Shown one piece after another: positions 26,509-35,503 of a stretch of DNA of 64,000 nucleotides. Within the stretch, counting starts at the first letter, position 1, and every line of letters starts with the position of its first letter. A program made the translations under genes and the position numbers. Below the pieces are notes generated by a model. The model was not told where the DNA came from. It searched no databases and saw only the letters and a list, made by a program, of their open reading frames with translations. Source of the stretch: JAFGKK01 sp964521085 (GTDB lineage: Bacteria > Chloroflexota > Anaerolineae > Anaerolineales > RBG-16-64-43); NCBI GenBank assembly GCA_964521085.1, contig CAZFPL010000006.1:38997-102996 (forward strand), in the 5' to 3' direction.

Positions 26509-27171
26509 CTATTTGTTTAACTCTTTATCAATCGCCTGCTGGAAGGTTTCATACGGCTGCATGCCGGATATCAACTGGTCGTTGACGAAGAATGCCGGAA
26601 CGCCGTTCACGCCCAGCCGCTCGGCATCCTTCATATCAAGGCCGATCTCGTTGTCGTATTTATTGCTGGCGATGCAGCTGTTGAACACGGAGAGGTCGAG
26701 TCCGAGCTCCTGGGCATATGTCGTGTACATCGCGCTGCCGAGCCCGCGCGAATCGCCGAAGAGAAGCTTGAAGTAATCCCAATAACGCCCTTGCGCATTG
26801 GCGCAATTGGCGGCAATTGCGGCCGGTTTGGCATTGGGATGGAAGGAAAGGGGGAAATCCCGGTAGACGAACCTGACCCTGTCACTGTAGGTTGAGTAAA
26901 GCCGTTCATACACACTCGCGTACCACCGCCGGCAATACGTGCACTCGAAATCCGCAAATTCGACGACCGTCACCTTCGCATTCGCCGGCCCCCAGGATGG
27001 GTCGTCTTTGGCGCTGGCGCTTTTCGCGGCGCCGCCGGATCCTCCGGTGATGCCCGGGAGATCGCGGGCGGTGTAACCCACCGCGACCCCGGATGCAAAA
27101 AGGACGATGCCGAGAATGATCTGCCGGATCGGCCATTGGCCCGAATTGGATAGATTGATATTTTTCTTCAT
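26509..27171 (-). CDS. Membrane-anchored DsbA-like thioredoxin-fold oxidoreductase
   Basis: The 220-residue protein has one N-terminal hydrophobic helix (about 16-34), a Gly/Ala/Ser-rich linker and a DsbA/Thioredoxin_4 domain. The active-site CTYC is at Cys77-Cys80 and the cis-Pro motif GVPAFF is near residue 190. Two more cysteines (in AANCANAQG and FNSCIAS) may form the second disulfide common in this family. It should form or shuffle disulfides in secreted proteins outside the membrane. No Shine-Dalgarno is present; a -10 box ends 7 nt before the ATG, so the mRNA is probably leaderless. Confidence 0.9.
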   Translation of the reverse strand: MKKNINLSNSGQWPIRQIILGIVLFASGVAVGYTARDLPGITGGSGGAAKSASAKDDPSWGPANAKVTVVEFADFECTYCRRWYASVYERLYSTYSDRVRFVYRDFPLSFHPNAKPAAIAANCANAQGRYWDYFKLLFGDSRGLGSAMYTTYAQELGLDLSVFNSCIASNKYDNEIGLDMKDAERLGVNGVPAFFVNDQLISGMQPYETFQQAIDKELNK

Positions 27172-27178
27172 ACGGGAA

Positions 27179-27187
27179 ATTGTATCA
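27179..27187 (-). promoter_or_regulatory. Extended -10 promoter of the DsbA-like gene, predicted leaderless
   Basis: On the minus strand this reads TGATACAAT: a 5-of-6 -10 box with TG extension. Seven nt separate it from the ATG at 27171, so transcription should start at or next to the start codon. Confidence 0.6.
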
Positions 27188-27280
27188 CGGCCCCCTCGTC
27201 CTCCTCGGATCGCCGCCGCACTCCCTCACGCCCTTCCCTTCGTCCGCTGAATGCCGGGAGAGGGGAGGAATGAGCAAAGG

Positions 27281-27286
27281 TATAAT
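27281..27286 (+). promoter_or_regulatory. -10 box of ftsY, predicted leaderless
   Basis: A perfect TATAAT ends 7 nt before the ATG at 27294. No recognisable -35 or TG extension was found, so the call rests on the -10 box and its position. Confidence 0.45.
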
Positions 27287-27293
27287 CCTGCCG

Positions 27294-28205
27294 ATGAGTG
27301 AACAGGCATCCTGGAAACAGGCTCTCGACCGCACCCGGCGCGCGGCGTTCGGCCGGCTCTCCACCCTGCTCGGCGCGACGGAAATCACCCCCGCCTCCTG
27401 GGAGGAAATGGAATCACTTTTATTGCAGGCGGATTTGGGGCCGCGTTTGACTCAGCAGGTCATCGCCCTTCTCCGGCGAAAAACAAGCGACGAAGGATAT
27501 ACACATCGCGCCGAGTTGGATCACGCCTTGCGCGAATTCCTCGGCCCGCTTCTGGGCGCCGCCAAGCCGGTTGCGTTCACGGAGTCCCCATCGATCCTGC
27601 TTATGGTCGGCGTGAATGGATCCGGCAAGACAACCACCATTGCCAAACTCGCCCACCGCTATTCGCGCGAGGGCAAGCGCGTGCTGCTGGCCGCGGCGGA
27701 CACCTTTCGCGCGGCGGCATCCGACCAACTGGAAGCCTGGGCCGGCCGCCTGGGATTGGATGTGATCGCCGGCGCGCCGGGCTCCGATCCGGGAGCGGTT
27801 GCTCACGATGCAGCCCAAGCTGCGCTTCGGCGCAAGATGGACCTGCTGATCGTGGATACGGCCGGCCGGCAGCACACCAGCTATAACTTAATGGAAGAGC
27901 TCAAGAAGGTGCGCAGGGTGCTCGGCAAGGTCGCGCCCGGCGCGCCGCACCACACCTGGCTGATGCTGGATGCCTCCACCGGCCAGAATGCGCTTGCCCA
28001 GGCCGCGGCCTTCCGCGATTCGGTCGCCGCGGACGGCGTGATCCTGACCAAGCTCGATGGTTCCTCCAAGGGCGGATTCGTCTTCCGCGTCCGGAGCGAG
28101 CTGGGATTGCCGATCTTTTTTGTCGGCTTGGGCGAAAAGGTCGAGGATCTGGCGCCGTTCGATCCACAAGCATTTCTGGATGGAATATTGGCAGCATCCA
28201 CTTGA
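27294..28205 (+). CDS. ftsY: Signal recognition particle receptor FtsY
   Basis: FtsY is the SRP receptor GTPase that docks ribosome-SRP complexes at the membrane. The 303-residue product is an NG-domain form without the long acidic A domain of E. coli FtsY. Motifs: G1 GVNGSGKTTT, the insertion box DTFRAAASDQL, G3 DTAGRQ, G4 TKLDGSSKGG and the closing FVGLGEKVEDLAPFDP. The start MSEQASWKQ (27294) is preferred because homology starts there and a TATAAT lies 7 nt upstream. The ATG at 27270 has GGGGAGGA almost touching it and is the alternative. Confidence 0.95.
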   Translation: MSEQASWKQALDRTRRAAFGRLSTLLGATEITPASWEEMESLLLQADLGPRLTQQVIALLRRKTSDEGYTHRAELDHALREFLGPLLGAAKPVAFTESPSILLMVGVNGSGKTTTIAKLAHRYSREGKRVLLAAADTFRAAASDQLEAWAGRLGLDVIAGAPGSDPGAVAHDAAQAALRRKMDLLIVDTAGRQHTSYNLMEELKKVRRVLGKVAPGAPHHTWLMLDASTGQNALAQAAAFRDSVAADGVILTKLDGSSKGGFVFRVRSELGLPIFFVGLGEKVEDLAPFDPQAFLDGILAAST

Positions 28206-28302
28206 CCCCTCCCCTCCCTACCCTCCCCAAACCTGTGGCGAAATATTTTCCTTACATCAACTCTTTCTGCACTGATTTGGGGAGGGGCTGGGGTGGGGAG
28301 GG
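28206..28302. repeat. C-rich/G-rich inverted repeat with G-quadruplex potential
   Basis: A C-rich left arm (28207-28230) is complementary to a G-rich right arm. The right arm (28279-28302) reads as five G runs, GGGG-A-GGGG-CT-GGGG-T-GGGG-A-GGG, a strong quadruplex motif on the coding strand about 20 nt before the MBL gene start. It could also fold as a long hairpin that ends the ftsY transcript. It belongs to the pyrimidine/purine-skewed family seen at 30454, 55961 and 57838. Confidence 0.55.
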
Positions 28303-28323
28303 CTAGGAAGGGGTAGAAATTCC

Positions 28324-29133
28324 ATGAAAATCCACCACCTCAACTGCGGAACGATGCACCCGTACGGAATTCCCCGGAAGGATGGAACCGGCGGATTTTT
28401 TATTCGCGGCGACGGCGGAATTCACTGCCTGCTGGTGGAGACCGGCGAAGGTCTGGTGCTGGTCGATACCGGCTGGGGGATCCGCGATTGCACCGATCCG
28501 GCGCCGACGGTAAGCCAGTTCATGTATCTCGGCGGCTGCACGCGCGACCCGGAAGAAACAGCCGTCCGGCAAACCGCCAAGCTGGGATTTGATCCGGCGG
28601 ACGTTGCGCACATCTTCCTCACGCATATGCATCTGGATCACGCCGGCGGGTTGCCCGATTTTCCTCAGGCGACGGTTCACCTTTCCACCGGCGAACTCGA
28701 AGCCTGTACACATCCGCAATCTTATATGGAACGGTATGCGTACCGTCCGGAGCATTGGGCTCACGGACCGCATTGGAAATCTCACCCGCTCGAAGGCAGC
28801 CGGTGGTTTGAATTCGAGTGCGCACCCCCTATCCGGATCGGGGAGGCGGAGTTCGTGATGGTCCCGTTCACCGGCCACACCCGCGGTCACTGCGCGATCG
28901 CCATGCGGACAGAAAACGGGTGGCTGTTGCATTGCGGCGACCTCTATGGATACCAACCCCAGGTTGATCCCGCTCAGCCGTACAAATATCCCTGCGGCCG
29001 TTTGATGGAAGGAGTCATCACTACCGGATTCAATATGCCCCGGCGGCACTGGGTCAGCCTGCGGACCTTTCTGCGAGCGCACGGAGACGAGGTCCGGGCG
29101 TTCTGCTCGCACGCACCATACGATCCAATTTAA
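28324..29133 (+). CDS. Metallo-beta-lactamase-fold hydrolase
   Basis: The 269-residue protein has the MBL metal site: HMHLDHAGG (the HxHxDH motif), a later His in FTGHTRGH, and Asp in LLHCGDLYGY. The opening part has GEGLVLVDTGWG, typical of the family. Such proteins hydrolyse lactones, phosphoesters or thioesters; quorum-quenching lactonases are the nearest well-known type, but the substrate is not evident. AAGGGG lies 10 nt before the ATG. It is flanked by repeats on both sides and appears monocistronic. Confidence 0.88.
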   Translation: MKIHHLNCGTMHPYGIPRKDGTGGFFIRGDGGIHCLLVETGEGLVLVDTGWGIRDCTDPAPTVSQFMYLGGCTRDPEETAVRQTAKLGFDPADVAHIFLTHMHLDHAGGLPDFPQATVHLSTGELEACTHPQSYMERYAYRPEHWAHGPHWKSHPLEGSRWFEFECAPPIRIGEAEFVMVPFTGHTRGHCAIAMRTENGWLLHCGDLYGYQPQVDPAQPYKYPCGRLMEGVITTGFNMPRRHWVSLRTFLRAHGDEVRAFCSHAPYDPI

Positions 29134-29162
29134 AAGGAAAATGTTTGGCTTACTGTGAAATT

Positions 29163-29234
29163 AATAGGCAGGATTTACAGGATGGAAAGGATTTCGCTTT
29201 TCAGAATCCTGATAATCCGGTAAATCCTGTCTAT
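29163..29234. repeat. Interspersed 'GCAGGATTTAC' element, copy 3
   Basis: AATAGGCAGGATTTAC (29163-29178) and GTAAATCCTGTCTATT (29219-29234) are inverted repeats with one mismatch. It is the best-preserved copy of the family also present at 6335 and 9790. Confidence 0.65.
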
Positions 29235-29336
29235 TCTTCCGCCTCGAACGGATGCGATCCCTCGCTCTTTAATGCGGGCTCGGGATGACCCGCTGGGGCG
29301 AATTCCGTTTATAATCCGTTTCCAAAGGAACCCGCC

Positions 29337-30438
29337 ATGTCCGTCTTCGATGAGCTCACCCAACGCCTGACCACCGCCAGCGAAAAAATACGCCACCTTC
29401 TGGAGAGTCTTTGACCTCCCAGCCAAGGAAGAACATCTGAAGCAGCTCGAAGCCCAGGCTGCGGATCCGAACCTCTGGAATTCGCCCGACAATGCAAAAA
29501 AACTGATGCAGGAACTCACCCGCGTGCGCGAGCAGGTGTCCGAGTGGCGCGCCATTGATCGCCGCGCGCACGACGCGCTCGAGCTGGCCGCGCTCGGCGA
29601 TGAATCGCTCCGCACCGAACTCGAAAAGGAAACCGCCGCGGTCGAATCCGAGGTGGCGCGGATGGACCTCGATGCTCTGCTTTCCGGGCCGCACGACGAC
29701 GCCGACGCTTTCCTCTCGATCCACGCCGGCGCCGGCGGCACCGACAGCCAGGATTGGGCGGCGATGCTCGAGCGGATGTTCCTGCGCTGGGCCGAGCGCC
29801 GCGGATATCCGGCCGAGATCCTGGACCGGATGCCGGGGGAGGAAGCGGGAATTAAAAGCGTCACCATTTCCATGAAGGGCGCGCACGTCTACGGGTACCT
29901 GAAGGCGGAAAAGGGTGTCCATCGCCTGGTGCGGCTCTCGCCGTTCGATTCCGCCAACCGCCGCCACACCTCCTTCGCGCTGGTCGAGGTCTACCCGCAG
30001 ATCGAGCAGTCGGACGAGCTCGAGATCCCTCCGGCGGATCTGAAAATCGAGACCTACCGCTCCTCCGGCGCCGGCGGGCAGAACGTGCAGAAGAACGAAA
30101 CCGCCATCCGCATCACCCACATCCCCACCGGCATCGTCGTCACCTGCCAGAATGAGCGCTCGCAAAGCCAGAACCGCGAGAACGCGATGCGCGTCCTGCA
30201 TGCACGGCTGCTCGATATCCAGCGCGAGGAGCAGGAAAAGGAACTGGCCACGATCAAAGGCGATCACATAAAGGCCGAATGGGGCAGCCAGATCCGCTCC
30301 TACGTCCTGCATCCCTACCAGATGGTCAAGGACCATCGCACCGAACACGAGACCGGCAACACCGCCGCCGTTCTCAACGGGGAGATCGACGAGTTCATCG
30401 AGGCGTATCTGCGATCCAAGATTGGGGAGAAGAAGTGA
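29337..30438 (+). CDS. prfB: Peptide chain release factor 2, made by programmed +1 frameshift
   Basis: RF2 releases the peptide at UGA and UAA stop codons. The first 25 codons (29337-29411) end at an in-frame UGA; the rest continues in the +1 frame from 29413, giving about 367 residues in total. In the downstream part the stop-codon reading motif SPF lies in RLSPFDSANRRH and the catalytic GGQ in GAGGQNVQKNETAIR. AAAGGA precedes the ATG, and a TATAAT lies at 29310-29315. As in other bacteria, scarcity of RF2 should raise frameshifting and so RF2 synthesis. It stands alone between repeats. Confidence 0.96.
29402..29415 (+). promoter_or_regulatory. Programmed +1 frameshift site of prfB
   Basis: The sequence GGAG-AGT-CTT-TGA-C (29402-29415) has the internal Shine-Dalgarno-like GGAG 3 nt before the slippery CTT codon (29409-29411), then TGA (29412-29414) and C. 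This is the canonical RF2 arrangement. Skipping one T makes the next codon GAC. Confidence 0.95.
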
Positions 30439-30453
30439 CCATCATCCCTCTGT

Positions 30454-30563
30454 CCTAACCCCCTCTCCTCGTCCCCTCTCCCCCTTCCCGAAACTCGGGA
30501 AGGGGGAGAGGGGTGCCGGAGCCTCGGCGAACTTCCGGGCGACGGCGGGGCGAGGGGGTTAGG
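30454..30563. repeat. Nested long inverted repeat of the C/G-skewed family
   Basis: The inner arms 30473-30491 and 30495-30513 are a perfect 19-bp stem with a 3-nt loop. The outer arms CCTAACCCCCTC (30454-30465) and GAGGGGGTTAGG (30552-30563) are also perfectly complementary. It lies 15 bp after the prfB stop and could serve as its 3' end. The remaining bases to 30806 hold no convincing gene; a TATACT box is at 30783-30788 in front of the next gene. Confidence 0.7.
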
Positions 30564-30806
30564 ATAGAAAAGAAATGTCGGTCTCCTTGAGGTCGGGAAT
30601 GAACCGTCCCGCACAAATCCGGCGTCATCCGGGAAACGCGCGGGGGAATTCCAAGTTCATCCAACAGTATTGGTACATCAGGCCGGGCAACCAATCTATC
30701 CCTTTGTTTGGAATCCGGAAAGAGAATTCCGAATCGCTTGACTGCGATCGCCGATCCCGGCGGCAACTATTCGATTTTCCGGTATACTCGGAAATATGGA
30801 GATGCC

Positions 30807-31874
30807 ATGACCAAATCTTCTGCCCCCGATCCGATGCAGGAAGTCCGCCGCAAAGTGGACGAAATCAAAGACTCGCTCAAGGAGATCCAGGAAAAAGCGC
30901 TCCTCACCTCCGTCCGCGACCAGGCCGAGGACGTGGAAACCCAGGCCAACCGGGTATTCGACCTGGCCCGCGGCATACGTGAACGCGGCTACGTCTGGGA
31001 GAAGGATCTCGAGCCCAAGTGCCTGGATTTCCGTAAACGCTGGGCGGAATTGAAGCCGGGAGTGATGCAGGCGATTGTGCGCGAGACGGCATCCCTGAAG
31101 GTGCGTGTCGCCCAGGCCGAAGCCGATGTGGCCCAATCCGCCTCCCGCGCCACCAATCCGGCCGTCGCCAAGGTTGTGCTTTCACCGGTGGAGAATTCGC
31201 TGGAAACGCTTAAAGGAGCCACCGAAGCCGCCGAGAAGGCGGTCACGGGGATGTTCGATTCACTCAGCTCGGACCTGGGGACTCTCGAAAGCCATTTAAA
31301 GGAAGTCGGCTGGATGATGGATCAGGCCGCGGCGGCTAAAGTGGAATGGCTGGCGACGGAGACGATCGTCCTGGCGGTGAAAGCCAAGTGGGACAAAGAC
31401 GGGAAGGATGACCCCAAAGGGGTGCTCTATCTGACGGATCAACGCCTGGCGTTCGAACGCAAGGAAGATGTGGCCACCAAAAAGGTGCTGTTCATCGCCA
31501 CCGAGAAGGAAAAAGTACAGGAAGCGATGCTGGCCGTCCCGCTGGCGGAAATGACCGGGGTTACCGCGAGCAAGAAGGGCTTGATGGGGCACGAAGACCA
31601 TCTGGATTTTGAATTCACTTCCGCCGCGCCGGTCCGCAAGGCGCACTTTCACATCGATGGGCAGGATTGCAATCAATGGCAGGCGACGATCGGCCGGGTC
31701 AAGAACGGTGAGATCGAAAAGAGCCGCGTCACCCCCATTTCGGAAGCGGAAAAGGAGCGCCTGCGCAATGCGCCGACCAAATGCTCCTCCTGCGGCGGCG
31801 TGATCAAGGCGCCCATCTTGCGCGGGCAGATGGAAATCCACTGCACCTATTGCGGGGCGGTCACCCGGTTTTGA
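30807..31874 (+). CDS. Coiled-coil protein with GRAM/PH-like domain and C-terminal zinc ribbon
   Basis: The 355-residue product has three parts. Residues 1-180 are helical with heptad-like patterns (VDEIKDSLKEIQEKALL and several later stretches). Residues 190-300 look like a GRAM or bacterial PH domain (GVLYLTDQRLAFERKE..., VPLAEMTGVTASKKG). The C-terminus has two CxxC pairs (CSSCGG and CTYCGA), a zinc ribbon. No signal peptide is visible. GGAG lies 5 nt before the ATG at 30807; the open frame upstream crosses the promoter. The function is not known; the domain mix suggests an intracellular scaffold at a membrane. Confidence 0.75.
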   Translation: MTKSSAPDPMQEVRRKVDEIKDSLKEIQEKALLTSVRDQAEDVETQANRVFDLARGIRERGYVWEKDLEPKCLDFRKRWAELKPGVMQAIVRETASLKVRVAQAEADVAQSASRATNPAVAKVVLSPVENSLETLKGATEAAEKAVTGMFDSLSSDLGTLESHLKEVGWMMDQAAAAKVEWLATETIVLAVKAKWDKDGKDDPKGVLYLTDQRLAFERKEDVATKKVLFIATEKEKVQEAMLAVPLAEMTGVTASKKGLMGHEDHLDFEFTSAAPVRKAHFHIDGQDCNQWQATIGRVKNGEIEKSRVTPISEAEKERLRNAPTKCSSCGGVIKAPILRGQMEIHCTYCGAVTRF

Positions 31875-31922
31875 TCCCATGGATTACACGGATAAACTAT
31901 TCGTACAATCCATTATTTTATT

Positions 31923-31995
31923 GTAGGGGCGACCCGATGGGTCGCCCCTACATTCATATCACATATACATGAGAGCGACCTGATGGCTCGCCCTC
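31923..31995. repeat. Two short palindromic elements, 'GTAGGGGCGACCC' family
   Basis: GTAGGGGCGACCC (31923-31935), GAT, GGGTCGCCCCTAC (31939-31951) is a perfect 13-3-13 palindrome. A degenerate second unit lies at 31971-31995 (GAGAGCGACC-TGAT-GGCTCGCCCTC). They sit between convergent genes and could end both transcripts. Confidence 0.7.
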
Positions 31996-32000
31996 ACACA

Positions 32001-34454
32001 TCAAACCTGTACATACCATTCCTGTTTTTCCCAAATCCATCCCGTGCGACCGGTGTCGAAATCCTCGATCTTCCACCAAGTGTATCCATCGGCTTGTACC
32101 GGCCCATCGATGATGGTGACATAAGAGCCGACCGGCAGCCGGAATAATACCGCGGAGGAGGTTGTCGGATTTTCCCAGACCCTCAGCTGGTCCCCCTCTT
32201 CGGTCACCATGTATACATCGCCGAGTCGGAAAACCGTCCATAGGGTGGAGGTTCCGCCCATGAACACGAATCGCGGCGCCCACTTCGGTAAAGCCGGAGG
32301 GCTCGCCGAAAGCAGTTTATCGCGCCATTCCTGATCCGTCAGCCGGTTGTCGCGCGGCTGGACGAACTCGTAATAGGTGAAGACTCCCCCCTGGGCGATC
32401 TGCAACTTGCCCTCCAACGGGACGACGACGAAGATCCGGTCCACGAAACCGACGCCAACCTCCAACAGGATGCTCGTGGTCAGATCGGTGTACCCCGCCA
32501 CCGCGGCGACCACCGGAACCGGCGGCGTTTCGGGCTTCCGGCTATCCCCGCCGGTGGAACTTGTATTACATTCCACCCAGCCCAGACACCCCCATATTCC
32601 ATATAAATCACTATCCTCCAGCGGTTCTCCGCGGATCTCTTTGACCGCGACATTGCCGAACCCCTCCAGCTGCTCGCCCAAATCCGCCATCGCCTCCAAT
32701 AAATAGTAAAGGGGGACATCCGTCGATCCGCCGGACTCGACTCCCACATCCATGCTCATCAACCCCGCATACAGGCTTCTCGCGGTGTACGCCATCCGAT
32801 AGAAGGAGTTCGGGTCGGGTTCCACATAGGCCGGCGCGGGACCGGAGCTGGGCGGCCCGCCTCCCCCGGCTCCTTCCGGCATTTTCGTATACAGAATGGT
32901 GTCGTGCTTGAGTTCCGCCCAACTTCCGAGTCCGGAGTTCATCTCTTTGTACCCCCAGGCGGCCGTGTTCATGAAAGGCGGAAACGCCGTGCCCTTCGGG
33001 CCCAAAAGCGGGAAAAATGAATACAGCCAGGAGGTGTAAAAACGGTTGGTCCACTGTGCAACGGGCTGATCCTGCACGCTTTTTTCAAGCATGGCGAATT
33101 GTTCGTCGTAGTTATCATAATCGTCCAATCCGAATTCGGTCAACGCGGATCGCGCGGTCGCCGAGCCGAATACCGCCATCACGTCCAAGCCGGTCGGCAG
33201 GCGCCGGTCTGGAACACGATCGCTGATCAGATTCTGAAAGATGTAAGCATCGATCGTGAACCGCTGGCCCATAAACCGCCACCCTTTTTCAGACTCCATG
33301 TCTTTGGTGGAGAGGACAAGCAGCGAATTGATCTGCGGCGCGGGCAGCTCATCGCCGCGGGAAAGGAACTCCCGCCACAGGGAATCGTCCGCCAGCCCCG
33401 CGTAGGTTTGGCGATCGCCGTACACCTTATCCATCAAAGCGGCGTATTCGAGCGGCCCGGCGTCGTCGGAAGGACCGACGATGAAATCCAGGATGCGATG
33501 AATATTGCCCCAGGCGAGTGCGGCGGATCCGCCCTCCAGCTCCGCGCGGCGCAGGGCAAGGGTGATGATCAGCGGCACGCGCGACTTATCCGCAAGTAAA
33601 AAATGAATCCTTCCCAGCCAGGTCATGCCCCGGAAATAATTTTCCAGGTCCGGGTCGCCCGCATAATGGCCGACCGGCTTGTAGGCGCCGTAATCGTCAA
33701 TGAATTCGGGGATCGACACGGACGATTTCCACTCGCCTCCCGTCATGATCTCCTGAACCTGCTGATCCACAATCTCCGCCACCGACGGATCGGCTGTAAA
33801 CTCCGGATCGAACAATTTCACCGCCACGCTGATGTACGCGACGGACAACGTTCCCTCCGCTTCGAGCGGCGTATCCTTCCACTCACCGGCGTGGGCAAGG
33901 AGTTCGGAGAGGGTCGAGTTCAGGACAGCCAACATCCGCGGCCGCAGGTACTCCTTCTCCAAGGTCTTCAGGATGTTGTCGAAATCCACATGCAGGGCGT
34001 GGTAGGCCGCATCGACGGTCAGAAAATAAGGCTGGCCGCCGCCGACGCTCCACTTTAGCGAGGAAAACTGCTTCTCCTGGCTGTGGATGACGACGAATCC
34101 GTTTTTCCATAGGAATGCGCGCTCGGCGGCGGTCAAGCCGTCGATGACATGCGGATTGGATACGCTGGATTGGGAAAGAGGAAGGCTGTAGGCCATCCCG
34201 CCATACGTTTCCGGGGTCCACTCGGTCAGTGGGATATCGGAAAACGGCTGGGATAGATCCACGATGAACGGGATGAGGGCTTCCCCCTGCGGGCTGGGGG
34301 TGGCCTGGGAGCCGGTCGTCGAAGTAGCGGCGGCCGTCCTGGTCTCTGTAATCGACGGTGCGGAAATTTCGGATGCGACCGCGGTACCGCCCGATGCGGC
34401 TTGGCACCCTCCGGCAACCAGGATGATAATGGAAAGAAGGAGTTGATTTTTCAT
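32001..34454 (-). CDS. DUF3160 lipoprotein with C-terminal SH3-like domain
   Basis: The 817-residue protein has a lipoprotein signal ending VAGGC and a Ser/Thr-rich linker, then a long helical region matching the DUF3160 family (FVVIHSQEKQFSSL..., FLTVDAAYHALHVDFDNIL, ..SFFPLLGPKGTAFPPFMNT). The last 65 residues form a bacterial SH3b-like domain (LRVWENPTTSSAVLFRLPVGSYV... then GRTGWIWEK), which often binds cell-wall material. The role of DUF3160 is not known. GGAGGGG lies before the ATG at 34454; a TTG four codons upstream is less likely. It is probably monocistronic. Confidence 0.85.
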   Translation of the reverse strand: MKNQLLLSIIILVAGGCQAASGGTAVASEISAPSITETRTAAATSTTGSQATPSPQGEALIPFIVDLSQPFSDIPLTEWTPETYGGMAYSLPLSQSSVSNPHVIDGLTAAERAFLWKNGFVVIHSQEKQFSSLKWSVGGGQPYFLTVDAAYHALHVDFDNILKTLEKEYLRPRMLAVLNSTLSELLAHAGEWKDTPLEAEGTLSVAYISVAVKLFDPEFTADPSVAEIVDQQVQEIMTGGEWKSSVSIPEFIDDYGAYKPVGHYAGDPDLENYFRGMTWLGRIHFLLADKSRVPLIITLALRRAELEGGSAALAWGNIHRILDFIVGPSDDAGPLEYAALMDKVYGDRQTYAGLADDSLWREFLSRGDELPAPQINSLLVLSTKDMESEKGWRFMGQRFTIDAYIFQNLISDRVPDRRLPTGLDVMAVFGSATARSALTEFGLDDYDNYDEQFAMLEKSVQDQPVAQWTNRFYTSWLYSFFPLLGPKGTAFPPFMNTAAWGYKEMNSGLGSWAELKHDTILYTKMPEGAGGGGPPSSGPAPAYVEPDPNSFYRMAYTARSLYAGLMSMDVGVESGGSTDVPLYYLLEAMADLGEQLEGFGNVAVKEIRGEPLEDSDLYGIWGCLGWVECNTSSTGGDSRKPETPPVPVVAAVAGYTDLTTSILLEVGVGFVDRIFVVVPLEGKLQIAQGGVFTYYEFVQPRDNRLTDQEWRDKLLSASPPALPKWAPRFVFMGGTSTLWTVFRLGDVYMVTEEGDQLRVWENPTTSSAVLFRLPVGSYVTIIDGPVQADGYTWWKIEDFDTGRTGWIWEKQEWYVQV

Positions 34455-34556
34455 GGTCCCCTCCAAGAGGCCGGCGTTCCCGCCTTGACGATGGTGGAAA
34501 CATGTTCCGGATCGGCCGCGATCGCTTTTTCCCCAGTTCCGCGCGCGGCGTCGGAA

Positions 34557-35353
34557 TTAGGCCATCTGTGGTTGATTATTCAGGCATAGCGTCAGGAAGT
34601 CAAGGATCACCCCACCGATGTTCGGTGTCAGCCCGGGGTCGAGAAGCTGCATCCCGTGAAAACGTCCCCCGGATACACCAAAGCGCGGTAATGATCTCCA
34701 GCGGCGCGCGCCGGGCATCCCTTATCCAAAAAAGAGGCGATGCACCAGGCGGGCTTTCCTTCATAATCCAGTGCGGCCACCGCATTGTGATAGGCGATGT
34801 TCATGTAGCCATCCGGGGAGAGTGAAAGCGCGCCCAGGCAGCCCTCCGTGCACGCGTCGATCGCCCCATCCGCTCCGATGCTTGCCCCGATCGCGATCAC
34901 GCGGTGGGGATCCGCACCCGGCAGGCTGCGTGCAACCTCCATCGCCGCCAATCCATCCAGCAGCCATCCCTGGGGATCGTCGTTGATCCAGCCGCTTTCC
35001 CCATGCCCGCGGTAATCGAACGCGAAGACGGCGAGCGAAAGTCCATCCGGCATTGGAGGATACAACCCTGCGGTCTCCCCCGGGTTGGGTGCTCCGCGGT
35101 TCCGCAGCCATTCGACCAACCCCCGCTTCATCCAATCCTCCTTGCCGCCCCCTAATCCGTGCATCAGGACCGCCACCGGCGCCGGATTGACCGCCGCCGC
35201 GTAATACGTTCCCACCAAGGGGGTTCCATCCTGCGATTTAAACTCCACGCGCTGCGGATCGGGCGGAAGGGGAATCCGGGCCGGGGATGATGTTTGGGGC
35301 TGAGTGGGTGTTTGCGGAGTCACCCGAAGCGAGGACAATCCATAACCGTGCAT
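34557..35353 (-). pseudogene. Alpha/beta hydrolase gene broken by a frameshift before the catalytic His
   Basis: The frame from 35353 encodes an alpha/beta hydrolase with the oxyanion HGLGGG, a central FDYRGHGES and the nucleophile motif GASIG, but stops at 34628 after 241 residues without the catalytic His. Just before the stop, a shift of one base gives HGMQLLDPGLTPNIGGVILDFL and continues to a stop at 34557; this fits the missing His-containing C-terminus. One extra base in the A4 run at 34659-34662 (T4 on the coding strand) would join the frames. The N-terminus also lacks the signal peptide expected for such a Pro/Thr-rich opening. This is a real frameshift mutation or a sequencing error in a homopolymer. 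Confidence 0.75.
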
Positions 35354-35503
35354 CTCTGGAAAGAAGCCCTGCCTATGCGGGAATAGTATATTGCTTCTAA
35401 AAAATGGTTAATCTGATTGGTACTTGGGAGTAGCGGGAGATATAATATCCAGTCGGGCCACTATATCCATTGGAATTCGTATTGCAGGAGGAGATTCCAT
35501 TTA

